Shown here: one piece after another, positions 42,124 to 50,220 of the stretch | Position numbering within the stretch: the first letter of the stretch is position 1 | Layout: each line of letters begins with the position of its first letter | DNA from: DMER64 sp964600385 | GTDB lineage: Bacteria > Bacteroidota > Bacteroidia > Bacteroidales > UBA932 | Direction: 5' to 3' | Assembly: GCA_964600385.1 (NCBI GenBank) | Contig: CAZRJC010000002.1 | Coordinates: 62,001 to 126,000 of the forward strand | DNA length: 64,000 nucleotides | Translations under genes and position numbers: made by a program | Notes under the pieces: model-generated | Seen by the model: the letters and a program-made list of their open reading frames with translations, nothing else | Databases searched by the model: none | What the model was told of the DNA's origin: nothing

Positions 42124-43287
42124 ATGAAAAGAATAACATTACTCATGATTTGTGCCGCACTGGCCGTGCAGGCATGTATCCCCGATAAAGCCTCCCGTGC
42201 AGACCGAGCCATGATGTCTTTGGTCAAGGAACTGAATGCGGTTGGTCTTTCCGTTGCAGTTATCAAGGACAATCAGGTGATCTATGCCAATGCTTTCGGT
42301 ATGAAAAATCTGGAAACAGAAACCCCTCTCTCTGCCAAAGACCTGATGAGAATCGCTTCCATATCAAAAAGTTTTACGGCCACAGCCATCATGCAGTTGT
42401 CCGAGGCGGGGCATTTCTCCCTGGAAGATGATATCAGTGAAGCACTTGGTTTCAATGTAAGGAATCCCCTTTTCCCGGAAAAGGTCATTACTTACAGCAT
42501 GTTACTCTCGCATACTTCCAGCCTTAACGATGACTGCGGGTATTTTACCCTGGATGTCATCAATCCGGCAAAATCGGACAGTACGGCTCTGGCTTATAAT
42601 GAATACGAACCGGGAACGGCGTACGAATATTGTAATCTGGGATTCAATACGCTGGGTACGCTTATTGAGATCCATTCGGGTGAACGGTTCGACCAGTATA
42701 TTGCCAATCACATTATCAATCCATTGGGACTTAACGCTTCGTTCAATGTCAACTCCCTCGACTCTTCGTTGTTTACCACCATATATAATTTCGAAGGAGG
42801 CAGGTTTATCCCCGCTCCCGAGGCTTACAATCCCCGCACCGAAGCAATAGCGTCTTACGTCCCCGGTTATTCAACACCTGTTTTTTCCCCCACCGGAGGT
42901 ATGAAGATCAGTGCTTCCGATCTGGCCAGGCATGCATTGGTACAAATGAATGAAGGGACTTACGACGGAGTGACCATTCTCTCCCCGGAAAGCGTCAGGG
43001 CCATGCAAACGCCCCACAGTTCAGGAGGACGCCCGGTCAGGGATACCACCTGCGGCTACGGTTATGCACTGGAAACAACGGACCGGCTGATTGAAGGAGA
43101 AGTCATGACCGGTCACACCGGAGGTGCCTATGGTCTTGTATCGGCCATGTATTTCAATCCCGCAGGGAAATTCGGGTTTGTAATGATGTGTAACGGGTAT
43201 GACAGCACCGTACCCCGTTGCGACAATGGCTTTGCCCGCATACAATCTGACGTCATTAACGCCCTTTACGATATTTATATCCGCTAA
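42124..43287 (+). CDS. Serine hydrolase of the class C beta-lactamase/DD-peptidase family
   Basis: This 387-residue lipoprotein (lipobox AALAVQAC, about Cys 18) has the beta-lactamase fold. The nucleophile motif is SISK (residues 79-82 in RIASISKSFTATA). The YxN motif is YCN in YEYCNLGFNTLG, and the KTG-like box is HTGG in GHTGGAYGL. HTG is typical of esterase and peptidase members rather than true beta-lactamases, so no resistance role should be assumed. It could act on cell wall peptides or D-amino acid peptides in the periplasm. It ends in a 4-base convergent overlap with aspS. Confidence 0.83.
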   Translation: MKRITLLMICAALAVQACIPDKASRADRAMMSLVKELNAVGLSVAVIKDNQVIYANAFGMKNLETETPLSAKDLMRIASISKSFTATAIMQLSEAGHFSLEDDISEALGFNVRNPLFPEKVITYSMLLSHTSSLNDDCGYFTLDVINPAKSDSTALAYNEYEPGTAYEYCNLGFNTLGTLIEIHSGERFDQYIANHIINPLGLNASFNVNSLDSSLFTTIYNFEGGRFIPAPEAYNPRTEAIASYVPGYSTPVFSPTGGMKISASDLARHALVQMNEGTYDGVTILSPESVRAMQTPHSSGGRPVRDTTCGYGYALETTDRLIEGEVMTGHTGGAYGLVSAMYFNPAGKFGFVMMCNGYDSTVPRCDNGFARIQSDVINALYDIYIR

Positions 43288-45044
43288 AGGCCGAGTTCCT
43301 TTTTCTGGATGGCATCTATGGAAGAAGGTGCATCGAGCATCATATCCCTTCCCGAGTTATTCTTCGGGAAAGCTATGTAATCACGTATGCTTTCCGACCC
43401 GCCGAACAGGGAGCACCAGCGGTCAAAACCAAAGGCAATCCCGCCGTGGGGGGGTGCCCCGTAAGTGAAGGCGTTGATCATAAAGCCGAATTTGGCTTGT
43501 ATATCTTCGGGTGTGAATCCCAGTATTTCAAACATCCTGGCCTGAATGGCAGAATCGTGGATACGTATGGATCCGCCGCCGATTTCTGTCCCGTTCAATA
43601 CAAAGTCATAAGCGTTGGCGCATACTTTTGCCAGATCTTCTTTGTTATTGCTGTAGAATTTATCCAGATCCTCGGGCTTGGGAGAGGTGAAGGGGTGATG
43701 CTTGGCGTAGAAACGCTGTGTTTCGTCGTCCCACTCCAACAAAGGAAAATCTATAACCCAAAGGGGTGCAAACTCGTCTTTGTTTCTCATTCCCAGTCGG
43801 TTGCCCATTTCCATCCGCAGACTGCCCAGGGCGTTCTGGGTTTTTTCCCGGGCTCCGCATAAGACAAGAATGAGATCGCCCGGCCCGGCTTCAGTTTCTT
43901 TTGCCCATTTCTCCAGATCTTCAGTAGTATAGAACTTATCTACAGATGATTTACAAATCATGGTACCGGGATTTTCTGCTGTACAACGCACGTAAACAAG
44001 ACCTTTTGCGCCAACCTGCGGACGCTTTACCCACTCTGTGAGCTCATCCAGTTGTTTGCGCGTATATGCGGCTGCGTCTTTCACACAAATGGCCCCTACA
44101 TATTCTGCTCCATTGAACACGGAAAAATCCCTGTGCTGAGCCAGTGCCGTCAGTTCATGCAGTTTCATGCCAAAACGGATGTCGGGTTTATCGCTGCCGT
44201 ATTCATCCATAGCCTGCGCATACGACATGCGGGGGATGGTTGCAGTTATCTCCTGTTTAAGAACTTCCCGGAACAAATGCCTGGCCAGTCCTTCAAATTG
44301 CTGAAGTATATCTTCCCTCTCCACAAAAGCCATTTCACAGTCTATCTGGGTAAATTCAGGCTGACGGTCAGCCCTCAGGTCTTCATCACGAAAACATCTG
44401 ACTATCTGGAAGTAGCGGTCATATCCAGCTACCATGAGTAACTGTTTGAGCTGCTGCGGACTTTGAGGCAAGGCATAAAATTCGCCCTGATTCATACGAG
44501 AGGGTACCACAAAATCACGGGCTCCTTCCGGGGTGGATTTAATGAGGAAAGGTGTTTCAATCTCCATAAAACCGCAATTGCTCAAATACTTGCGAACTTC
44601 CTGCCCCATGACGTGACGCAGGGCAAGAGCCCGTTGCAGGGGAGGACGCCGCAAATCGAGATAGCGGTATCTGGCACGAAGTTCTTCTCCGCCGTCCGAC
44701 TCTTCTTCTATGGTAAAAGGCGGGGTAAGGGACGGATTAAGTATGTTGATCTTTGTAAGGAGTACTTCTATGTCACCAGTGGGCAGTTTCTTGTTTTTGT
44801 TAGAACGTTCCACTACGGTTCCGATGGCCTGAATAACGTATTCACGGCCGAGGCTTTCTGCCGTTTCAATCACATCGAGTGGAGTTGACTGATTTGCCAC
44901 CAGCTGGGTTATCCCGTACCGGTCCCGGAGGTCAATGAAGGTCATCCCCCCCAGTTTTCTTACTCTCTGAACCCATCCCGAAAGGGTAACTTCCTGTCCT
45001 GCAAACGTAATGTTAAGTGCTCCGCAAGTGTGTGTTCTGTACAT
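43284..45044 (-). CDS. aspS: Aspartyl-tRNA synthetase
   Basis: This 586-residue class II synthetase has the bacterial layout. The N-terminal OB-fold contains LSGWVQRVRKLGGMTFIDLRDR. Motif 2 reads FRDEDLRADRQPEFTQID, the bacterial GAD insert spans about residues 290-420, and motif 3 is GIAFGFDRW. It charges tRNA-Asp; whether it also charges tRNA-Asn cannot be told by eye. A TACCTTTG box at 45068-45075 lies 23 bases upstream, back-to-back with the thyA promoter. Confident. Confidence 0.96.
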   Translation of the reverse strand: MYRTHTCGALNITFAGQEVTLSGWVQRVRKLGGMTFIDLRDRYGITQLVANQSTPLDVIETAESLGREYVIQAIGTVVERSNKNKKLPTGDIEVLLTKINILNPSLTPPFTIEEESDGGEELRARYRYLDLRRPPLQRALALRHVMGQEVRKYLSNCGFMEIETPFLIKSTPEGARDFVVPSRMNQGEFYALPQSPQQLKQLLMVAGYDRYFQIVRCFRDEDLRADRQPEFTQIDCEMAFVEREDILQQFEGLARHLFREVLKQEITATIPRMSYAQAMDEYGSDKPDIRFGMKLHELTALAQHRDFSVFNGAEYVGAICVKDAAAYTRKQLDELTEWVKRPQVGAKGLVYVRCTAENPGTMICKSSVDKFYTTEDLEKWAKETEAGPGDLILVLCGAREKTQNALGSLRMEMGNRLGMRNKDEFAPLWVIDFPLLEWDDETQRFYAKHHPFTSPKPEDLDKFYSNNKEDLAKVCANAYDFVLNGTEIGGGSIRIHDSAIQARMFEILGFTPEDIQAKFGFMINAFTYGAPPHGGIAFGFDRWCSLFGGSESIRDYIAFPKNNSGRDMMLDAPSSIDAIQKKELGL

Positions 45045-45067
45045 AATGACATTCTTTTTTAGCCCCG

Positions 45068-45075
45068 CAAAGGTA
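45068..45075 (-). promoter_or_regulatory. -7 promoter box of aspS
   Basis: The minus strand reads TACCTTTG, 23 bases before the aspS ATG. Only 13 bases separate it from the divergent thyA box. Confidence 0.5.
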
Positions 45076-45088
45076 ATTAGAAATTGGC

Positions 45089-45096
45089 TACCTTTG
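45089..45096 (+). promoter_or_regulatory. -7 promoter box of thyA-folA
   Basis: TACCTTTG, 7 bases before the thyA ATG at 45104, so the mRNA may be leaderless. It is divergent from the aspS box with a 13-base spacer. Confidence 0.5.
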
Positions 45097-45103
45097 CCTT
45101 ACT

Positions 45104-45898
45104 ATGCAAAACTATTTACAGCTCCTTCAATACATTCTCAATCATGGTGTTGACAAAGAAGATCGCACCGGGACGGGAACACGCAGCGTATTTGGTTATC
45201 AGATGCGTTTTTCTTTGTTGGACGGGTTCCCCCTGCTTACAACCAAAAAAGTACACCTGAAGTCTGTCATATATGAATTGCTTTGGTTTCTAAAGGGAGA
45301 TACCAATATACAATACCTGAACAGTCACGGTGTTTCCATATGGGATGAATGGGTAGACGGCAACGGAGACCTGGGACCCGTATACGGCAAACAGTGGCGC
45401 AGCTGGGGCGCTCCCGATGGCAAACAAATAGATCAGATTGCCCTGCTATTGAAAGGACTTAAAGAAAATCCTGATAGCCGGCGCCACATTATCAGTGCCT
45501 GGAACGTAGCGGAAATAGACAAGATGGCACTGCCCCCCTGTCATGCTTTATTCCAGTTTTACGTGGCGCAGGGGAGACTCTCCTGCCAGCTGTACCAGCG
45601 CAGTGCCGATGTTTTCCTGGGCGTTCCCTTCAATATTGCCTCCTATGCCCTGTTGACACTTATGGTAGCTCAGGTATGCGGATATGAACCCGGGGACTAT
45701 ATTCACACTTTTGGAGACGTGCACATATACAAGAACCATATGGAACAGGTAAGCCTGCAGCTTGCCAGGTCGCCTCGACCCTTACCCGTAATGAAGCTCA
45801 ATCCGTTGGTAAAAGACTTATTCGGCTTTAACTACGAAGATTTTACATTAGAAAACTATAATCCGCATCCCGCCATCAAAGCACCTGTTGCCATATGA
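45104..45898 (+). CDS. thyA: Thymidylate synthase
   Basis: This 264-residue enzyme makes dTMP from dUMP using methylene-tetrahydrofolate, giving dihydrofolate. The length equals E. coli ThyA. The N-terminal DRTGTGTRSVFGYQMRF has the conserved Arg. The catalytic cysteine is in LPPCHALFQFYV, and the phosphate-binding and dUMP residues are in YQRSADVFLGVPFNIASYA. The gene overlaps folA by 4 bases (ATGA). The pair is a classic operon, since FolA recycles the dihydrofolate made by ThyA. Confident. Confidence 0.97.
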   Translation: MQNYLQLLQYILNHGVDKEDRTGTGTRSVFGYQMRFSLLDGFPLLTTKKVHLKSVIYELLWFLKGDTNIQYLNSHGVSIWDEWVDGNGDLGPVYGKQWRSWGAPDGKQIDQIALLLKGLKENPDSRRHIISAWNVAEIDKMALPPCHALFQFYVAQGRLSCQLYQRSADVFLGVPFNIASYALLTLMVAQVCGYEPGDYIHTFGDVHIYKNHMEQVSLQLARSPRPLPVMKLNPLVKDLFGFNYEDFTLENYNPHPAIKAPVAI

Positions 45899-46371
45899 AA
45901 CCAATCATTTCACTCATAGCGGCCATAGGGCCTCATAATGAACTGGGAGCAGGCAACCGGCTCTTGTGGCATATCTCTGAAGATATGAAACATTTCAAAG
46001 CCGTGACTTCGGGGCATGCCGTTATAATGGGACGCCGGACTTTCGAATCGCTGGGCAAGCCGCTTCCCAACCGGACCAATATAGTTCTTTCACGTTCCGG
46101 GAACGGTCTGTCTCTTGAATCGGCACTCGCTTCTCTTGGGGAAGAAAGCGAAGTTTTTATCATTGGAGGGGCACAGATCTATTCACAGACCATAGACATG
46201 GCGGACAGGCTTTATATCACGCATATTAACGCTCCGCTACCCGAGGGAGGAGCCGATGCGTTTTTTCCGGTCATTAATCCCAATTGCTGGCGCGAAGTGG
46301 AACGTATCGATTTCACGCGCGGGGCAGTGTTCCCGTATCCTTTTTCTTTTGTGAAGTACGAACGGTTCTGA
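45895..46371 (+). CDS. folA: Dihydrofolate reductase
   Basis: This 158-residue enzyme reduces dihydrofolate with NADPH. The N-terminus SLIAAIGPHNELGAGNRLLWH carries the Met20-type loop, with the active-site acid in HISEDMKHFKAVT. The cofactor site reads VIMGRRTFESLG, followed by LPNRTNIVLSR and VFIIGGAQIYSQ. It is translationally coupled to thyA. Its final 59 bases overlap the convergent yfhO-like gene, so no terminator space exists between them. There is no sign of a resistance-type insertion. Confident. Confidence 0.95.
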   Translation: MKPIISLIAAIGPHNELGAGNRLLWHISEDMKHFKAVTSGHAVIMGRRTFESLGKPLPNRTNIVLSRSGNGLSLESALASLGEESEVFIIGGAQIYSQTIDMADRLYITHINAPLPEGGADAFFPVINPNCWREVERIDFTRGAVFPYPFSFVKYERF

Positions 46372-48820
46372 CAACCGTGATTCCAAGCAGCAAGAGCAAA
46401 ATAAAGCCCGAGCTGATGCGTGAAAGCAATAAGCCCGTTTTATACGAACCCGGTTCGAATGAGAAACGTATGGTATGTGTGCCCGCAGGTACCCGCAGTG
46501 CACGGACAATATAATTGGCCCTGACAACAGGCACTTCCTCTCCGTCTATCCAGGCACGCCATCCGTCAGGATAAAAAATCTCGCTGAATACAGCAATCCC
46601 CGCTTTATCCATCCTTGCGGAGTATTCCAGTTCGTTGGGGGAATACGAGGTCAGTTCTATTTGTGAGGCCGGTCCTGAAACGGTTTCCATCCACTCCTGT
46701 GGCGGATCCTGTATGACAGCTGTGGTCCTCAGGTCGGTCTTGCCAATGGCATCAATCTCCTCGTCGGGTGAGCTGACCGGGTGAATGGCCGAAACCACCC
46801 ATGCATTCCCCAGTGTATAGGGATTCTCAACAGGCATACTTTCCGGCGAAATTATCAGGTATTTAGTGTTGAGCATATTCATTACAGGAGTGAGGGTCGT
46901 TCCGTCACTATAGGAAAAAAGTCCGGCAGCTTCTTCCGGTGTGGTACATTGCTGAAGACCTCTTATTAATGCCTGGATCTCAGGTATGAGCCGATGCTCA
47001 ATAATATCCTGATAACGTTGCAGTTTGGCTGCATTGTATCCGCCAATGGATTTATGGTGATAACTGGGCGATGCATCCATGAACGGACTCGCCGAAGACA
47101 GGTCCAGTACGCGGTAATAGAGAGTTGAATCTTCTTTGATGTATTTGTCAACGGGTCTTTCTACAAATTGATTCTTTAACGAAGTCTTGGTTATAAAATT
47201 ATTTTCATTCAGGTACCTTTTTGCCACAGGCCAGTAGTCTGTAACCATGAGCAGGCCCAAAGCAGCAAAAATCCAGGTCGGTTTTAATTTCTTTTCCTTG
47301 CCCAGCCAGATGAAAAATGCGGACAGACAAATAAAAAGAGCGGAACGCAGGGCATCGCTGCGCAATAAAGCCTTTCTGTCCCGGATAAGTGAAGGGATCA
47401 GATCCTGCGGCAAACCTGCATCTGAGGCACCTGAAAAATTACCCGCCAGAGAAGGAACGGCAGCCACAATAAGACAGAAGCCTGCAGTAATACCCAAAGC
47501 CCAGGCCATGGCCCGGTTTACCTGTTTGGGTATAAAGGCTCCTTCCAGAATTTTCCAGACGGTGTATATACCCAGCATGGGGACCACCATTTGCCAGATC
47601 ACCAAAATCATGGATACGGTCCGGAATTTATTGTAAAGCGGGATGTATTTGAAAAAGAATTCAGAAAACGAAATGAAATTACTGCCCCAGGAGAGCAGCA
47701 GGGCTATAAGGGCAACGCCCGCCAGAGTCCATTTTAACGGATTCCTTACTAAAATCAGTCCCAGAATAAAAAAGAACAACGCTATGGCGCCCATATACAT
47801 GGGACCTACAGTTGACGGTTGTTTTCCCCAGTACAGGGGCATCTGGCCAATAACCTGGTCTGCATTGTATCCTTTCTCTTTAAGTGTCTGGTACGAATGA
47901 GAATTCTTACTCAGCGGGGCCACCGATCCACCTCCGTAGAAATCGGGGATGAGCATATTGAAAGACTCGCCCTTGTCGTAGCACCACATAGTGGCGTATT
48001 CAATATCCAGCCCTTTTACCTGAGTCTGGTTGTCTCCGGCCGACAGTTCGGAGCCTCCGCGCATGGACTGTTTGGCGTACTCATACGTGGGAAGCATATG
48101 GTTGGCCGAGGTGGCAAGGCCGAGCAAGCCTCCGGCCACAACCAGGCAGGTGGTTTTGGCAAAATCGGGCAGTCGTTTTTCTTTCCATGCTACAAGGAAC
48201 CATCCCAGCACCATTGCAATAAGGACGAATCCCAGGTAATAGGTGATCTGGGGATGGTTGGCTCCAACCTGAAATCCAACAGTCAGGGCAAAAAAGAGCG
48301 ATCCCAGAAGCCTGTCGGTGCGGTATGCATAGACGAGGGAGGCAAGCACCCATGGCATATAGGCGATGGCAACAGTTTTGGTAATATGTCCCGCCACAAT
48401 AATCTGGACATTATAGGCACAAAAGGTCATGCTTACCGCCCCAATGGCGGCAAGCCAGGGATTCATGCCCATGGCCAGAAACAGAAGAAATCCTCCCAGC
48501 AGCGCCAGAAAAAGATAAGAAGCGGGTTCCAGTCCTTTTTGCAGAACCTGACTTATGAGCCGCGTATAATTACCTGTAGTTATTTTATTTATTGTGACGG
48601 TGGGCATTCCGCCGAACATGGAGTTGGTCCACCTCGCCTCGTCTTCATGTGTCTGGTTATAGTCGTTGGCTTCCTTTGCCATGGCTTTCCAGGCAGAGGT
48701 ATCTCCCTGGTTCAGGACCTTTCCCTGAAAGACCTGCGGTACGAAAGCATACGAGATGATCAGAAATGCGATAACCGGAACAATCCGGGCAATAACGCTT
48801 CTTATTTTTTTCTTTTGCAT
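46313..48820 (-). CDS. YfhO-family multi-pass membrane protein
   Basis: This 835-residue protein has roughly a dozen membrane helices between residues 10 and 560 (for example IARIVPVIAFLIISYAFVP, SYLFLALLGGFLLFLAMGMN), then a soluble C-terminal part and one last helix (about 800-825). It matches the YfhO family, which is linked in other phyla to glycosylation of cell surface polymers. In Bacteroidota the role is not established. LTSYSPNELEYSARMD and SEIFYPDGWRAWIDG are typical of the C-terminal domain. A TACCTTTG box lies 17 bases upstream, and the 3' end overlaps folA by 59 bases. Confidence 0.82.
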   Translation of the reverse strand: MQKKKIRSVIARIVPVIAFLIISYAFVPQVFQGKVLNQGDTSAWKAMAKEANDYNQTHEDEARWTNSMFGGMPTVTINKITTGNYTRLISQVLQKGLEPASYLFLALLGGFLLFLAMGMNPWLAAIGAVSMTFCAYNVQIIVAGHITKTVAIAYMPWVLASLVYAYRTDRLLGSLFFALTVGFQVGANHPQITYYLGFVLIAMVLGWFLVAWKEKRLPDFAKTTCLVVAGGLLGLATSANHMLPTYEYAKQSMRGGSELSAGDNQTQVKGLDIEYATMWCYDKGESFNMLIPDFYGGGSVAPLSKNSHSYQTLKEKGYNADQVIGQMPLYWGKQPSTVGPMYMGAIALFFFILGLILVRNPLKWTLAGVALIALLLSWGSNFISFSEFFFKYIPLYNKFRTVSMILVIWQMVVPMLGIYTVWKILEGAFIPKQVNRAMAWALGITAGFCLIVAAVPSLAGNFSGASDAGLPQDLIPSLIRDRKALLRSDALRSALFICLSAFFIWLGKEKKLKPTWIFAALGLLMVTDYWPVAKRYLNENNFITKTSLKNQFVERPVDKYIKEDSTLYYRVLDLSSASPFMDASPSYHHKSIGGYNAAKLQRYQDIIEHRLIPEIQALIRGLQQCTTPEEAAGLFSYSDGTTLTPVMNMLNTKYLIISPESMPVENPYTLGNAWVVSAIHPVSSPDEEIDAIGKTDLRTTAVIQDPPQEWMETVSGPASQIELTSYSPNELEYSARMDKAGIAVFSEIFYPDGWRAWIDGEEVPVVRANYIVRALRVPAGTHTIRFSFEPGSYKTGLLLSRISSGFILLLLLGITVVRTVRTSQKKKDTGTLPRA

Positions 48821-48837
48821 AGGAGATGGGTTTCCTG

Positions 48838-48845
48838 CAAAGGTA
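48838..48845 (-). promoter_or_regulatory. -7 promoter box of the yfhO-like gene
   Basis: The minus strand reads TACCTTTG, 17 bases before the ATG. It faces away from the transporter box at 48859-48866, with a 13-base spacer. Confidence 0.5.
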
Positions 48846-48858
48846 AAAAGAAAGAATG

Positions 48859-48866
48859 TATATTTG
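48859..48866 (+). promoter_or_regulatory. -7 promoter box of the NSS transporter gene
   Basis: TATATTTG, 16 bases before the ATG at 48883. It overlaps the reading frame that would start at 48856, so the later ATG is chosen. Confidence 0.5.
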
Positions 48867-48882
48867 TGTAAATCCTGTTTTT

Positions 48883-50220
48883 ATGAAACGTGACGAATTT
48901 TCCGGCTTTTTTGGAGTCCTGGTAGCTACCGTCGGCTCTGCCGTAGGTCTGGGCAATCTCTGGCGGTTCCCATACCTGGTGGGACAAAACGGAGGGGCGG
49001 CCTTCATTCTTGTTTATCTTGCCTTTGTAATTGTTATCTGTCTGCCCATTATGGTGGCCGAATTTGTAATAGGCCGCAGTACAAAAGCCAACACAGTGAA
49101 TGCTTTCAAAAAACTGGCTCCGGGTTCGCTATGGAGAGGGATAGGAATAATGGGAGTGATAGCCTCTTTTTGTATTCTGGCGTTCTATACCGTTGTCGGA
49201 GGCTGGACAGTCGATTACCTGGTACGGTCTGTCATACATCTCTTCTCCAAACCGGATATTTCAAACCTTGAGGCTCAATTCTCCCAAATGGTGACATCGC
49301 CACTGCGTCCCATTATCTGGACAATCGTGTTCATCGCACTGTCGGGATTTATTGTCATGAGTGGTGTGAAAAAAGGAATAGAGAAGTATTCCAGGGTGAT
49401 GATGCCTTTTCTTTTTGTAATGATAATAATTCTGGCTATTCGTTCCATAACACTTCCAGGGGCCGAAGCCGGTATATCGTTCCTCCTAAAACCGGATTTC
49501 TCAAAAATCACTACAGAGACCCTGCTTGACGCATTGGGGCAGGCTTTTTTCTCCCTGAGTCTGGGCATGGGGTGCATGATTACTTACGGTTCGTATATAC
49601 CGGATAAAGAAAATCTGACCAGACTATCTTTTACCACGGCTCTCTCGGATACCTTTTTCGCTTTTCTTGCCGGACTGGCCATTATGCCTGCTGTGTTTGC
49701 ATTTGGTGTATCACCCCAGGAAGGCCCCGGTCTTGTGTTTATTGTATTGCCCCGCATTTTTGCCCAGATTCCTTTGGGCAATGTATTTGCCATATTCTTC
49801 TTTCTGATATTGTTTATCGCAGCCATCACTTCTGTTATTTCATTGATGGAAGTAATTACAGCTTATCTTACCGAGCAAAAAAGAATAAAGCGCACATGGG
49901 CCGTTGGAATTATTTCCGTTGTTGTGGCCGTGTGCGCTTGTCTGAGTTCTCTTTCCCAGGGTTTACTTAAAGACGTAAAAATCTTTGGTAAAACCTTCTT
50001 TGATTTCTTTGACTACTTATCTGCCAATATCCTCTTGCCCATCGGCGGGCTGCTGATAGTCCTGTTTGTCGGATGGCGTCTTAAGAGATCGCAGGTCTAT
50101 GAGCAGTTTACCAATTCAGGGTCATTAAAAGGAACGTTTTTCAGGGCTTTTTATTTTCTTATAAGATATGTGGCTCCTGTAGCCATAGTAATTCTTTTCC
50201 TTAATGTTATTTTAAAGTAG
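48883..50220 (+). CDS. Sodium-dependent transporter of the neurotransmitter:sodium symporter family
   Basis: This 445-residue inner membrane protein has the LeuT-type fold with about 11-12 helices. The unwound helix 1 region reads VGSAVGLGNLWRFPYLVGQNGG, the hallmark of the family and part of the sodium and substrate sites. Helix 3, 6 and 8 regions (FFSLSLGMGCMITYGSY, AAITSVISLMEVITAYL) are present. It imports an amino acid or related compound with sodium; the substrate is unknown. The ATG at 48883 lies downstream of the promoter. The last 14 bases overlap the convergent LRR gene. Confidence 0.9.
   Translation: MKRDEFSGFFGVLVATVGSAVGLGNLWRFPYLVGQNGGAAFILVYLAFVIVICLPIMVAEFVIGRSTKANTVNAFKKLAPGSLWRGIGIMGVIASFCILAFYTVVGGWTVDYLVRSVIHLFSKPDISNLEAQFSQMVTSPLRPIIWTIVFIALSGFIVMSGVKKGIEKYSRVMMPFLFVMIIILAIRSITLPGAEAGISFLLKPDFSKITTETLLDALGQAFFSLSLGMGCMITYGSYIPDKENLTRLSFTTALSDTFFAFLAGLAIMPAVFAFGVSPQEGPGLVFIVLPRIFAQIPLGNVFAIFFFLILFIAAITSVISLMEVITAYLTEQKRIKRTWAVGIISVVVAVCACLSSLSQGLLKDVKIFGKTFFDFFDYLSANILLPIGGLLIVLFVGWRLKRSQVYEQFTNSGSLKGTFFRAFYFLIRYVAPVAIVILFLNVILK

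Noticed and set aside
42124..43287. Beta-lactamase conferring resistance
   Set aside because: The SxxK/YxN/HTG pattern fits esterase or peptidase members of the family, and the protein is a lipoprotein with no resistance context.
48856..48882. Longer N-terminus for the NSS transporter starting MYICVNPVF
   Set aside because: The upstream ATG overlaps the -7 promoter box, and the conserved protein starts at MKRDEFSGFFG.
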